NCBI RefSeq assembly: GCF_023700005.1
Contig: NZ_JAMLJK010000002.1
Span: 186,001-250,000, forward strand
Length of the DNA stretch: 64,000 nt
DNA from: Larsenimonas rhizosphaerae
GTDB taxonomy: Bacteria; Pseudomonadota; Gammaproteobacteria; Pseudomonadales; Halomonadaceae
Direction of reading: 5' to 3'
Part shown: positions 44,756 through 53,467 of the stretch, piece after piece
Layout of the letters: each line of letters begins with the position of its first letter
How positions within the stretch are numbered: position 1 is the first letter of the stretch
Translations under genes and position numbers: made by a program
The notes under the pieces: generated by a model
The model's database searches: none
What the model saw: the letters and a program-made list of their open reading frames with translations, nothing else
Told to the model about the DNA's origin: nothing

Positions 44756-46150
44756 ATGACCTCCCGGTACGCCGCATCAGCTTCCCCTTACGATGACCTT
44801 GACGAGCGCGAGCTGCTCGAACGCGTGCTGGCCATTCATGGCCAGGGTCAATTGGCTCGGGTGCTCAGTGACGCCGAACCCGGTAACTGGTGCCGCGAGA
44901 CCATCAATCGCTGGGTCAAGGGGAAAGGCGCACCACGGCTGACGCTGGCCGCCCACCGGGCCATGTGTTCACTGCTGCCCCCACCCCCTGTCCGGCAGGC
45001 GCCTCCGGCCTTTCGCTTCATTGACCTGTTTGCCGGTATCGGTGGCCTGCGCCGCGGCTTTGATGCACTGGGTGGCGAGTGCGTCATGACCTCCGAGTGG
45101 AACAAGTACTCGGGACGTACCTACCGCGCCAACTATTACTGCGATCCGGCGCGTCACATCTTCAATGAAGACATCCGCGACCTGACCCTGAGCCATCGTC
45201 CTGATGTGGATGAAGCCTCTGCCTATCGCCATATCGATGCCCAGGTGCCGGACCATGACGTTCTGCTGGCAGGGTTTCCCTGTCAGCCGTTTTCGCTGGC
45301 CGGTGTCTCGAAGAAAAACTCGATGGGGCGCAAGCACGGGTTCGAATGTGATGCCCAGGGAACCCTCTTTTTCGATGTGGCCCGGATTCTGGCGGCCAAG
45401 CGCCCGGCGGCCTTTTTGCTGGAGAACGTCAAGAACCTCAAGAGTCATGACCGGGGCAAGACCTTTCGCGTGATCTGCGACGCGCTGGATGAACTGGGGT
45501 ATGAGGTGGCTGATGTCGAGGCTCCCGGAGGGCGGGATCCGAAGGTGGTTGATGCCCGCCACTTTGTGCCGCAGCACCGTGAGCGCATCGTGCTGGTAGG
45601 CTTTCGCCGTGATCTGGACGTGCATGAGGGCTTTACCCTGCGCGCGCTTGAACACCTGTACCCGGCGCAGCGGCCCACGTTCGGCGACATGCTGGATAAC
45701 CCCGTGGATGAGCGCTATATCCTGAGCCCCAAACTGTGGGAATACCTGTTCGAGTACGCGCGCAAGCATCGCGAGAAGGGCAATGGATTCGGCTTTGGGC
45801 TGACCGGCCCGACCGATACCGCACGCACCCTGTCGGCGCGCTACCACAAGGATGGCTCGGAGATTCTGGTCGACCGGGGCTTTGATCCACAGGATGATTT
45901 TTACAGCGTGCACAATCAGGCACACCGGCCGCGCCGACTGACACCCCGGGAATGTGCCCGGCTGATGGGCTTTGACCGGCCCGGTGAAGGTGATTTTGTC
46001 ATTCCGGTTTCTGATACCCAGGCATATCGGCAGTTTGGCAATTCCGTGGTGGTGCCGGTGTTTGAAGCCGTGGCCACGCTGATGCATCCACGCATCATGC
46101 AGGCGGTTGAACGTGCCGAGCGGGTTCAGCAGTTTGAGCTGTCCTTTTAA
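44756..46150 (+). CDS. dcm: DNA (cytosine-5) methyltransferase Dcm
   Basis: This enzyme methylates C5 of cytosine. The 464 residues align along their length with E. coli Dcm (472), which recognises CCWGG, so the same site is predicted. Motif I is DLFAGIGG (residues 90-97), motif IV has the catalytic Cys176 in [11 protein letters not shown], motif VI is FLLENVKNL, motif [19 protein letters not shown], and motif X is [15 protein letters not shown] helical N-terminal extension of about 85 residues is also as in Dcm. The ATG at 44756 is favoured over 44717. There is no vsr repair gene and no restriction gene beside it, so it is an orphan methylase here. Confidence 0.94.
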   Translation: MTSRYAASASPYDDLDERELLERVLAIHGQGQLARVLSDAEPGNWCRETINRWVKGKGAPRLTLAAHRAMCSLLPPPPVRQAPPAFRFIDLFAGIGGLRRGFDALGGECVMTSEWNKYSGRTYRANYYCDPARHIFNEDIRDLTLSHRPDVDEASAYRHIDAQVPDHDVLLAGFPCQPFSLAGVSKKNSMGRKHGFECDAQGTLFFDVARILAAKRPAAFLLENVKNLKSHDRGKTFRVICDALDELGYEVADVEAPGGRDPKVVDARHFVPQHRERIVLVGFRRDLDVHEGFTLRALEHLYPAQRPTFGDMLDNPVDERYILSPKLWEYLFEYARKHREKGNGFGFGLTGPTDTARTLSARYHKDGSEILVDRGFDPQDDFYSVHNQAHRPRRLTPRECARLMGFDRPGEGDFVIPVSDTQAYRQFGNSVVVPVFEAVATLMHPRIMQAVERAERVQQFELSF

Positions 46151-46207
46151 CCCGATGTGATCCGCTGCGCCGGCCCGTCCGGCGTGGCCCTTACCAGGAG
46201 AGTAACG

Positions 46208-46744
46208 ATGTCCTTTACCGAAATGGCGCCTGGCGTTGCCGCGCAGGCCCCTTCTGCCACTGAAGGGTTCCGCCTCAATCATTCCATGCTGCGGGTCAAG
46301 CACCCTGAAACGTCGCTGGCCTTTTATTCCACGGTGTTTGGCATGCGTCTGCTGCGCCAGCTCGATTTTCCCGAACTGCAGTTCACGCTGTACTTTCTGG
46401 GCCATCTGGCAGAAGACAGCCAGGTTCCCGATGACGCTGCGGCACGCACAACCTGGACGTTCTCGCAGACCGGTCTGCTGGAACTGACTCACAACTGGGG
46501 CAGCGAAAACGACCCGGAGCTTCACTACCACAACGGCAACGATGCCCCGCAGGGATTTGGCCATCTTTGCATGTCGGTGCCTGACCTGGATCGTGCCGTG
46601 GCCTGGTTTGATGCCAATTCGGTGGACTTCGTCAAGCGTCCGAATGACGGCAGAATGAAGGACGTTGCCTTCGTCAAGGACCCTGACGGGTACTGGATCG
46701 AAGTGGTCGAACCGGCGCGGCTGAGCCACCTCGGACAGGCGTGA
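46208..46744 (+). CDS. gloA: Lactoylglutathione lyase (glyoxalase I)
   Basis: This metalloenzyme converts the hemithioacetal of methylglyoxal and glutathione to S-lactoylglutathione. The 178 residues are of the longer, pseudomonad/eukaryote type with an extra loop. Landmarks are LNHSMLRVKHPETSLAFYSTVFGMRLL, ELTHNWGSEND, GFGHLCMSVPDL and the closing KDPDGYWIEVVEP. AGGAG lies eight bases before the ATG. It follows dcm by 57 bases, but the two functions are unrelated. Confidence 0.94.
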   Translation: MSFTEMAPGVAAQAPSATEGFRLNHSMLRVKHPETSLAFYSTVFGMRLLRQLDFPELQFTLYFLGHLAEDSQVPDDAAARTTWTFSQTGLLELTHNWGSENDPELHYHNGNDAPQGFGHLCMSVPDLDRAVAWFDANSVDFVKRPNDGRMKDVAFVKDPDGYWIEVVEPARLSHLGQA

Positions 46745-46792
46745 CCGCACTGACGGAACATGATCCTGGATCGCCCCTGAAAGGAGTATCGA

Positions 46793-47704
46793 ATGTCTTC
46801 ACCCCGTGGTGGCGAAGCCTCCGGGCTATTGCTGTTGCTGGCTCCCGGCCTGTTTCTGGTGTTGTGGTCACTGGCCTTTCCGGTGTCGAAGCTGGCCATT
46901 GCCTATGTCGACCCGATGCTGCTTCTGGTGTTGCGTTATGCGCTGGTGCTGGCGGTACTGCTGCCGCTGTTGCTGTTCATGTCACCGGCCTGGCCGACAA
47001 CGCGGGCCCAATGGGGGCATCAGGCGGTGGTCGGGGTGCTGATCCAGACGGTCTATTTCGGGCTGTGCTATACCGCGTTCGGGCTGGGAGCTTCTGCCGG
47101 TACCGTCGCACTGGTGGTATGTCTGCAGCCGGTGGTGGTGGCGGTTGCCTCGCCGTGGCTGGTGGGTGAGCACCAGGGCGCACGCTCCTGGTGTGGTCTG
47201 GTACTGGGGCTGGCAGGAGCCGTGATCGTTATCTGGTCCAAAAATGATCTGTCATCAAGCAGCCTGTGGGCCATCCTGTGTGCGGTTGGCGCGCTGGCCG
47301 GCATGAGCGGTGCAACCCTTTATGAAAAGCGGTTTGGCGTGGCTCAGCACCCGGTGGTGTCCAATACCATCCAGTACGGGGTAGGCCTGATTACCGCATT
47401 GCCGCTGGCTCTGGCCTTTGGCCATCTCGAGTTTGAGGCCAATGCCGTGTCGCTCGGGGCGCTGGCCTATCTGGTACTGGGCAGTTCATTGGTTGCCGTG
47501 TCGCTGTTGCTGATGATGGTGCGGCGTGGGGAAGCCGCGCGGGTGTCGTCGCTGTTTTACCTTGTGCCCCCGGTGGCCGCGCTGATGGCCTGGTGGATGA
47601 TCGATGAGCCCATGCCATCCCTGGCCTGGGTGGGCATGGCTGTTGCGGCCGTCGGAGTGGCGCTGGTGCGTCCACCCCGACGGACACTGGCGCGCCGGGC
47701 CTGA
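46793..47704 (+). CDS. EamA/DMT-family transporter
   Basis: This 303-residue protein has ten helices in two EamA repeats (LWSLAFPVSKLAIAYVDPMLLLVLRY in the first, EKRFGVAQHPVVSNTIQYGVGL opening the second). It belongs with the RhaT/YedA-type small-metabolite exporters. AGGAG precedes the ATG. It follows gloA by 48 bases on the same strand. The substrate is unknown. It is distinct in sequence from the DMT protein at 39580-40533. Confidence 0.87.
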   Translation: MSSPRGGEASGLLLLLAPGLFLVLWSLAFPVSKLAIAYVDPMLLLVLRYALVLAVLLPLLLFMSPAWPTTRAQWGHQAVVGVLIQTVYFGLCYTAFGLGASAGTVALVVCLQPVVVAVASPWLVGEHQGARSWCGLVLGLAGAVIVIWSKNDLSSSSLWAILCAVGALAGMSGATLYEKRFGVAQHPVVSNTIQYGVGLITALPLALAFGHLEFEANAVSLGALAYLVLGSSLVAVSLLLMMVRRGEAARVSSLFYLVPPVAALMAWWMIDEPMPSLAWVGMAVAAVGVALVRPPRRTLARRA

Positions 47705-47737
47705 GTATCGGGGCCGTACTCTGAAGTGCAGGGTGCA

Positions 47738-49147
47738 TCAGCCACTCAGCACCACCTGGCGGTCACAGCTTGCCGTAATCAACGCGGGATCATGACTGAC
47801 CAGTAAAACGGCGCAGTCGTGTTCTCGCGCTACATCGGTCAGCAGGGCCAGGGTGTCCTGCTGAGTGATCGGGTCCAGCCGTGAGGTGGGCTCATCGGCG
47901 AACAGAAATACCGGCTCCAGCAATAACGCACGCAGGATCGAAAACCGCTGAAGCTCGCCACCGGAAAGCTGGCCCGGCTGACGCTGCAGCAGCCGGGCGT
48001 GCAGCCCCAGACGGGTCATCAGCAGAGGAATGCGCCCCCGGTCGAGGCGATGCCTGGCGCACAGGTCCTCCAGCAGGGTGTGCAGCGTCCAGTGGGGGGC
48101 AAAGGCCGCGGGCGGGTCCTGGTAGAGCTTTTGAAAGCGCAGGGGAGCGTGGCCCCGTGCCCGGTGCACGTGGCCCTCATCCGGTGTGATGATGCCCAGC
48201 AGAATATCCCCCAGCGTGCTTTTTCCACAGCCACTTGGCCCGGTCAGCCCGACAATTTCACCCGGGGACAGGGTGAGGGACAGGTTGGAAAAAAGCACCC
48301 TGTTCCCTCGTTTCATGCGCAGCGTCCGGCCTTCGATGACCGGTTGAGCGGATGCAGGGGCAGGTGATGCAGGTGCCGGCCAGTGTCTGGGGTCAGCAGC
48401 AATCAGCCGTTTGGCATATTCGCTTCTGGGGGCATCAAGCACCGTACGGGCCTCGCCCTGTTCAAGGCATATACCGTCGCGTACGACCATGATGTCCCCC
48501 CCCAGCTGACGGGCAACATCGATGTCGTGGGTAATGGCGAGCAGGCTGCTGCGCTCGTTCAGGGCTTCCCTGAGCAGCGTGACCACCTCGTCCCGGCGGG
48601 TACTGTCCAATCCCTTGGTGGGCTCATCGGCAATCACGATGGGCGCTTCGGTGGTGCGGGCCGCAGCAAATGCCGCACGCTGTGCCATGCCACCGGACAG
48701 GGCCTGGGGCAGATGCCGGCGACAGTCTGCCAGCCCCAGCCGCATCAGGGACTGATCCGTCGCATGCTGTGCCGCCGACCTTGACCGCCCGGCGACCAGG
48801 CGGTGGCCTTCTTCGATCTGTGCTCCGATTCGCATGGTGGGATCCAGTGCGTGCCAGGGTTCCTGGGGCAGCAGCGCGAAATGGCGCCCCCACCACTTTG
48901 CTCGTGCTCGCGCGGGGAGGGCCAGAAAGTTGCGGCCCTCGACCATGACATCGCCCCTGGCGCGCAGACCGGGCGGAAGGGTTCCCATGACGGCCTGGGC
49001 CAGCAGGCTCTTACCCGAGCCGGTTTCGCCCAGCAGGGTCAGTGGACGTCCGGCATGCAGCGTAAACGAGACCGGGTGGAGCAGGGTGTGTATCGGGGGC
49101 TGCGTGGTCTCCACGCACAGGTTTCGAACCTCCATTAATGGGGTCAT
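47738..49147 (-). CDS. Fused dual-ATPase of a family-5 (Ni/peptide/opine) ABC importer
   Basis: This 469-residue protein joins the two nucleotide-binding domains that are separate in Dpp or Nik systems. Domain 1 has Walker A GETGSGKS near residue 39, signature LSGGMAQR and Walker B IVIADEPTKGLD. Domain 2 (from about residue 265) has GPSGCGKST, LSGGELQR and LFADEPTSRLD. The oligo_HPY tails are missing. The open frame to 49507 includes a 120-residue antisense extension; the ATG at 49147 overlaps the permease stop by ATGA. It is the last gene of a four-gene operon. Confidence 0.9.
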   Translation of the reverse strand: MTPLMEVRNLCVETTQPPIHTLLHPVSFTLHAGRPLTLLGETGSGKSLLAQAVMGTLPPGLRARGDVMVEGRNFLALPARARAKWWGRHFALLPQEPWHALDPTMRIGAQIEEGHRLVAGRSRSAAQHATDQSLMRLGLADCRRHLPQALSGGMAQRAAFAAARTTEAPIVIADEPTKGLDSTRRDEVVTLLREALNERSSLLAITHDIDVARQLGGDIMVVRDGICLEQGEARTVLDAPRSEYAKRLIAADPRHWPAPASPAPASAQPVIEGRTLRMKRGNRVLFSNLSLTLSPGEIVGLTGPSGCGKSTLGDILLGIITPDEGHVHRARGHAPLRFQKLYQDPPAAFAPHWTLHTLLEDLCARHRLDRGRIPLLMTRLGLHARLLQRQPGQLSGGELQRFSILRALLLEPVFLFADEPTSRLDPITQQDTLALLTDVAREHDCAVLLVSHDPALITASCDRQVVLSG

Positions 49148-49977
49148 TGCGGTTCTCTTCCAGCCAGTAATTGAAAGCTCAGCACCATCAGAAAGAGCAT
49201 GATGACCGGCTGGGCCAGCAGCCAGGGCGCTTCCTGATAGAACGGGAACAGTTCGGTCATCATGAGGCCGAGCTCCGCGGTCGGGGGGCGCAGGCCGATG
49301 CTGACAAACCCGAGCGAGGAGACGGCGAGGACGGCGGTGGAGGCTCCGAAGGCCGCCAGCGTGGTCACCTCGGGTGCCAGTTCCGGCCAGAGGTGACGCC
49401 TGAAGATATAGCCGGGACCAAAGCCCAGCATTCTGGCGCACTGTACCTGAGGGGCGCTGATCAGGGTGCGGGTGGCCGTGCGTACCACACGGAAGTATTC
49501 CACCCACAGTACCAGTGCAATGCCGACGTACAGTGACCAGAACGTGCCGGGGGCAATGGCGGCCAGCAGCAGCACAAGCAGCAGGCCGGGCAGGGCCAGT
49601 ACCACGTCAGCGACCAGCCCCAGGGAGCGGTCGACAAGCCCCGGACGCCATCCGGCGATAACGCCGAATACAACGCCTGGTACGGCAGCACTGGCGACAC
49701 TCAACAGGGCCAGCCCCAGCGACAGTCGCACCGCCTCGGTCAGCCGTCCCAGCATGCTGCGTCCCAGCGGGTCGGTTCCCAGCAGGTGCTCCGCCCCGGG
49801 GGGCGTCAGTGTGTGCATCAGATCCTGGTGATGCGGCGAGACGTCATGCCATAGCGGCACCAGCCATCCAAAGGCGATCAGTAGCGCCAGCAGCAATGCG
49901 CCTGCCATGCGTGCGCGTGGCAGGGGAACGCGCAGCCGAAGCAGCGGAATACGATGATGTGTGGCGGTGGTCGTCAT
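49144..49977 (-). CDS. ABC importer permease (NikC/DppC-like)
   Basis: This 277-residue permease lies in the inner membrane. GTDPLGRSMLGRL marks the DppC/NikC branch. The coupling region (VQCARMLGFGPGYIFRRHLWPELA) contacts the fused ATPase. It overlaps its neighbours by four bases at each end, so the operon is tightly coupled. Confidence 0.9.
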   Translation of the reverse strand: MTTTATHHRIPLLRLRVPLPRARMAGALLLALLIAFGWLVPLWHDVSPHHQDLMHTLTPPGAEHLLGTDPLGRSMLGRLTEAVRLSLGLALLSVASAAVPGVVFGVIAGWRPGLVDRSLGLVADVVLALPGLLLVLLLAAIAPGTFWSLYVGIALVLWVEYFRVVRTATRTLISAPQVQCARMLGFGPGYIFRRHLWPELAPEVTTLAAFGASTAVLAVSSLGFVSIGLRPPTAELGLMMTELFPFYQEAPWLLAQPVIMLFLMVLSFQLLAGREPQ

Positions 49978-50918
49978 GATGTCTGTCTCAGGGGATCAAG
50001 GCCGCGGCAGGCCAGGTCGACCAGCGCGTTGAGCAGGACGAAGCCCAGCCCCAGTACCAGCGCCGTGCCCTGAATCATCGGCACGTCGCGGGCAACCACG
50101 GCGTGTACCAGTGCATGGCCGATACCGGGCCAAGCAAACAGCGATTCGATGACGACCACGCCCTCCATCAGGTAAATCAACTGTACGCCCAGATAGGCCA
50201 CGACCGGCACGCTGACATTGCGTAGCCCGTGCCGGTACAGCGCCTGTCGGGCACTTAGGCCCTTTTGTCGGGCAAAGGCGTAAAAGGGGGAGGCGGCGAC
50301 GCGGGCCATGGCGTGGTGGGTTACCCGGCTTGATACCGCTGCCAGCCCGAGGGCCAGAGCCATGGCCGGCAGCCACAGATGCGTCAGGTGACCGGATCCG
50401 GCCGCGGGCAGCCAGCCAAGTGTGATGGAAAACAGCATGATCAGCCCCAGGCCGATCACAAAGGGCGGCAGTGAACGCATCGCCACCGCCAGAGCCAGCC
50501 CCAGACGGTCGAGCAGCCGGTGGCGTGACAGGCCGCTGGCCAGCCCGAAGGGCACGCCAATCAGCAGTGCCATTACGATGGCGACTCCGGCAAGCTGCGC
50601 TGAATGTCCCAGCAGGTGCTGCAGTTCACCGGCAACCGGCTGGCCACTGACCAGCGAGCGGCCAAGATCCCCGCGGGCCAGATCACCGAACCACTGCAGA
50701 TAAGCCTGTACGGCGGATCCTTCAAGTGCCAGCTCGGCTCGAACAGCCTCTGCGGCGGCGGCAGTCACCTGCTCATGACCATACCGGCCGGCGGCAATCC
50801 GGTATGCCATGTCCCCGGGCAGGGTACGTGTCAGAACAAAGGTCAGGGTGCCCACTACCCAGGCCACCAGACCGGCCTGGCATACACGCTGGAGCAATGA
50901 CATGGCCAATGGCGGCAT
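49974..50918 (-). CDS. ABC importer permease (NikB/DppB-like)
   Basis: This 314-residue permease has the N-terminal helix, the periplasmic stretch and core helices of the DppB branch. The coupling loop is ARQKGLSARQALYRHGLRN and the SLFAWPGIGHALV motif follows. GGAG lies seven bases before the ATG, two bases after the binding-protein stop. Confidence 0.9.
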   Translation of the reverse strand: MPPLAMSLLQRVCQAGLVAWVVGTLTFVLTRTLPGDMAYRIAAGRYGHEQVTAAAAEAVRAELALEGSAVQAYLQWFGDLARGDLGRSLVSGQPVAGELQHLLGHSAQLAGVAIVMALLIGVPFGLASGLSRHRLLDRLGLALAVAMRSLPPFVIGLGLIMLFSITLGWLPAAGSGHLTHLWLPAMALALGLAAVSSRVTHHAMARVAASPFYAFARQKGLSARQALYRHGLRNVSVPVVAYLGVQLIYLMEGVVVIESLFAWPGIGHALVHAVVARDVPMIQGTALVLGLGFVLLNALVDLACRGLDPLRQTS

Positions 50919-50920
50919 GA

Positions 50921-52453
50921 TCAGTCTCCCCAGCGCATGTCAGCGAGCCGGTAGCTGCGCTCGAACGGGTCGAGAGACACCCCTTCAAGCCGGGAACTGG
51001 CTGCCAGGGTCTGCATGTAGGACACCACCGGAATGACCGGACGCTCGTCCGCCAGCAGGGTAGCAGCCTGTTGTGCCAGGGCATCACGGCGGGCCGGGTC
51101 AGTGTGGCGTGTCAGCTCTGTGAAGATGTCCTGAAGGGCCGGGCTGGACCAGTTCATTGCCCCCCAGTCACCGCCTGTCGGACCGAAATCCTGCATCAGG
51201 GTCGGCAGTGGGTCCGGCACCAGGCCGTAATTGCGTCCCAGAAGTGCCATATTCAGCGAGCCGTCCTGATGGCTGGCGGGAATTTCGCTGGCATTGCCGA
51301 CATTGACCTGAACATCCATGCCCAGCTCCCGGAGCTGCGCCTGCAGGGCCGTGGCAATGACGGGCAGTTCAGGGCGGTCGGCAAAGGTGGTCAGGGTAAG
51401 GGCCAGACGCGTGCCGTTTCGGGAAAGGATACCGTCCGGACCGGGGGTCCAGCCCTCAGAGGCCAGTAGCTGACGGGCCCTGTCGAGGTTGCGGGCTTCC
51501 GGAGCGCGGTCTGACAGGTGCCAGCGTGCCATGCTGGGGGGAAGCAACTGATGTGCTGCGGCGTCACTGCGGCGCAGAATCCCTTGCGCAATGCCGTCAC
51601 GGTCAATGCCCAGACTGATGGCGTGGCGCAAGGCCGGTGTATCAAGCCCCGGATGAGTCGCATTGAGTTTCAGAGCCACCGTCCGGGGAATCGGCTCGGC
51701 AAAAAGGGCAAGGCCGGGTGTCATGCGAAGCCGTGCCAGGCTGACCGGATCGAGGGTGAACACCAGATCGGCATCACCACTTTGCGCCATCAGCGTGCGT
51801 GTTTCGCTGCGAGGTGCGGCCAGGTAGCGGGTGGTGGCAATGGCGGGTGCCTTGCCCCAGTACGCTTCGAAGCGGGTACTGTCCAGTCGTTGGGGCAGTG
51901 CCAGTTGAGTGACCTGATAGGGCCCGGTGGCGATGATGCGGGTCACCTGGCCGTCATTATCATAGGCAGCCGGCGCCAGGATCTGGGTGGAATAATGGCT
52001 TAACAGGGCCGGCAGTGCGGCAAAGGGCTGTGCCAGTACCAGATCCACGCCCTGGTCGGTCGGAGTGACCTCCAGGATATCGGCCTGAGCCAGAACACCC
52101 GGGCGGTCCAGGGTTCGTTCGAGCGAGGCTGCGACGCTTTTCGGAGTCATGGGTGTGCCGTCATGAAAATGCACTCCCTGCCGCAGGGTCAGGTGCCAGT
52201 GAGTGGCATCCGGGCTTTGCCACCGGGTCGCAAGGCCTGGCACGAGCGCACCGGTATCATCACTGTCGATCAGGGTTTCAGCCACCTGCATTCGCCCCAG
52301 AATGAGGCCGGACTGAACCGGGTCAAGGCTGTTGATTTCCCAGGGCGCGACCACGTCCAGCCGGTCATCGTCGGCACTGGCTGGAAGGGCGGCAAGCAGG
52401 AGGGGGACCAGTAGCAGTCGGCACAGCAGAGACAGGGGAGGCGGGCGGTGCAT
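50921..52453 (-). CDS. Family-5 binding protein of the second importer
   Basis: This periplasmic receptor has 510 residues and a signal peptide ending near residue 27 (LPASA). Family-5 features are LDVVAPWEINSLDPVQSG, RQGVHFHDGTPMTPKSV and ATGPYQV. The family covers peptides, nickel, metallophore-metal complexes and opines. A Zur-like box upstream suggests zinc or a zinc chelate, which is inference only. AAGGA lies seven bases before the ATG. The gene heads a four-gene operon. Confidence 0.88.
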   Translation of the reverse strand: MHRPPPLSLLCRLLLVPLLLAALPASADDDRLDVVAPWEINSLDPVQSGLILGRMQVAETLIDSDDTGALVPGLATRWQSPDATHWHLTLRQGVHFHDGTPMTPKSVAASLERTLDRPGVLAQADILEVTPTDQGVDLVLAQPFAALPALLSHYSTQILAPAAYDNDGQVTRIIATGPYQVTQLALPQRLDSTRFEAYWGKAPAIATTRYLAAPRSETRTLMAQSGDADLVFTLDPVSLARLRMTPGLALFAEPIPRTVALKLNATHPGLDTPALRHAISLGIDRDGIAQGILRRSDAAAHQLLPPSMARWHLSDRAPEARNLDRARQLLASEGWTPGPDGILSRNGTRLALTLTTFADRPELPVIATALQAQLRELGMDVQVNVGNASEIPASHQDGSLNMALLGRNYGLVPDPLPTLMQDFGPTGGDWGAMNWSSPALQDIFTELTRHTDPARRDALAQQAATLLADERPVIPVVSYMQTLAASSRLEGVSLDPFERSYRLADMRWGD

Positions 52454-52476
52454 GAGGCATCCTTCAATGTTGATTT

Positions 52477-52492
52477 TGTTATTTTATAACAT
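52477..52492 (-). promoter_or_regulatory. Zur-like palindrome upstream of the second importer
   Basis: TGTTATTTTATAACAT matches the core of the gammaproteobacterial Zur box (TGTTATANTATAACAT) at all but one informative position. It lies 24-39 bases before the binding-protein start. On the minus strand TATAAA within it is a good -10 hexamer, so bound Zur would block transcription. Confidence 0.5.
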
Positions 52493-52744
52493 AACTTTCA
52501 TTGGCTGGAGATATGGGGTTCAGGCTGTTAAGTGGAAATTAAGTAAAGGGGAATGTGCCGACGCTTCACGCGCTCCAGGGCATGACAGGGAGAAGAAAAA
52601 TCTTTTTTAGCGATTTCTGGCAGAACATGAAATGACTGTACTAGGCTTGCCCTTGCGTTAAGTTCCATGAAAGGAAGAGGCGCGCTGGCAGCGGGTTGCC
52701 AGGTTCAACCAATGACTTGAGAGCATAGGCAAAGGAGTGCAGAC

Positions 52745-53416
52745 ATGTCCTCATCAGTACAATTTTCCTTCATCATCGGCTGGATCGCGATGCTGGCCGG
52801 TGGCCTGGCATTCTGGCAGATGAGTCGGGGGCTATCGCCAAAACAGAAACACCATGGCGTGGCAGCAATGACCATTGTGTTTGTGGCGTTTGCCAGCTAT
52901 TTCGCGATGGCACTCGGCCAGGGCGACATTGCCTACAATGGACGGGACGTCTTTTTTGCGCGCTATACCGACTGGGTCATCACGACGCCGATCCTGCTGG
53001 TCAGTCTGGCCATGATGGCGACCGATGCCCTGTCGCGCCTCAGAACCCTGGTGTGTGCACTGATTGCCGCTGATGTGTACATGATCATCACGGGGCTGGT
53101 CGGCAACCTGTCCACCGCGCCGTACAACTATTACTGGTGGGTCATCAGCATGGTGGCGTTTTTCGTCGTGCTGGGACTGATCTGGAAGCCCCTGGCTGCA
53201 GAAGCGGTCAATGGCCCCAATCCTGGTGCCTTCAAGACGCTGGCGACCATGCTGACCGTACTCTGGATCTGCTATCCGATCGTGTGGCTGATCGGGTCAT
53301 CCGGGTTCAACGTTATCTCCACGGCTGTCGAGAGCTGGCTCTATCTGGTGCTGGACGTGACCGCGAAGGTCGGGTTCGGGTTCGTGGCACTGGGCGCTGC
53401 ACGCAAGCAGGCGTAG
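52745..53416 (+). CDS. Light-driven proton pump rhodopsin, DTS motif
   Basis: This is a seven-helix microbial rhodopsin of 223 residues. The retinal Schiff-base lysine is Lys208 in helix G, with counterion Asp204. Helix C reads ARYTDWVITTPILLVS: Arg73, proton acceptor Asp76, Thr80, and Ser87 at the bacteriorhodopsin Asp96 donor position, so the motif is DTS. Two histidines, His36 and His37, sit at the cytoplasmic start of helix B; in related DTG/DTS proteobacterial pumps a helix-B His is thought to help reprotonate the Schiff base. Retinal-pocket residues Trp77, Trp132, Trp174, Tyr177, Pro178 and Trp181 are kept, as is Asp110 (bacteriorhodopsin Asp115). Leu84 at the tuning site predicts green absorption. 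AGGAG precedes the ATG. blh follows 51 bases on. Confidence 0.95.
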   Translation: MSSSVQFSFIIGWIAMLAGGLAFWQMSRGLSPKQKHHGVAAMTIVFVAFASYFAMALGQGDIAYNGRDVFFARYTDWVITTPILLVSLAMMATDALSRLRTLVCALIAADVYMIITGLVGNLSTAPYNYYWWVISMVAFFVVLGLIWKPLAAEAVNGPNPGAFKTLATMLTVLWICYPIVWLIGSSGFNVISTAVESWLYLVLDVTAKVGFGFVALGAARKQA

Positions 53417-53426
53417 TGGCTGGTCC

Positions 53427-53447
53427 GGGGCGGCTGATGGCCGCCCC
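53427..53447 (+). other. Hairpin between the rhodopsin gene and blh
   Basis: GGGGCGGC (53427-53434) pairs exactly with GCCGCCCC (53440-53447) around TGATG, ten bases after the rhodopsin stop. The tail (TCCTGTT) is only partly T-rich, so it looks like an attenuator or message-stabilising hairpin that would keep Blh below rhodopsin. Confidence 0.7.
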
Positions 53448-53467
53448 TCCTGTTATGGAGACAGGTC

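Noticed and set aside
44969-46750. 593-codon minus-strand open frame opposite dcm and gloA
   Set aside because: It is antisense to two genes with full-length family matches, has no recognisable domain and no ribosome site. It is a frame shadow caused by high GC at third positions.
52674-52701. Small stem (TGGCA/TGCCA) upstream of the rhodopsin gene as a riboswitch or light-response site
   Set aside because: The stem is only five base pairs and no known motif matches; it is within chance expectation.
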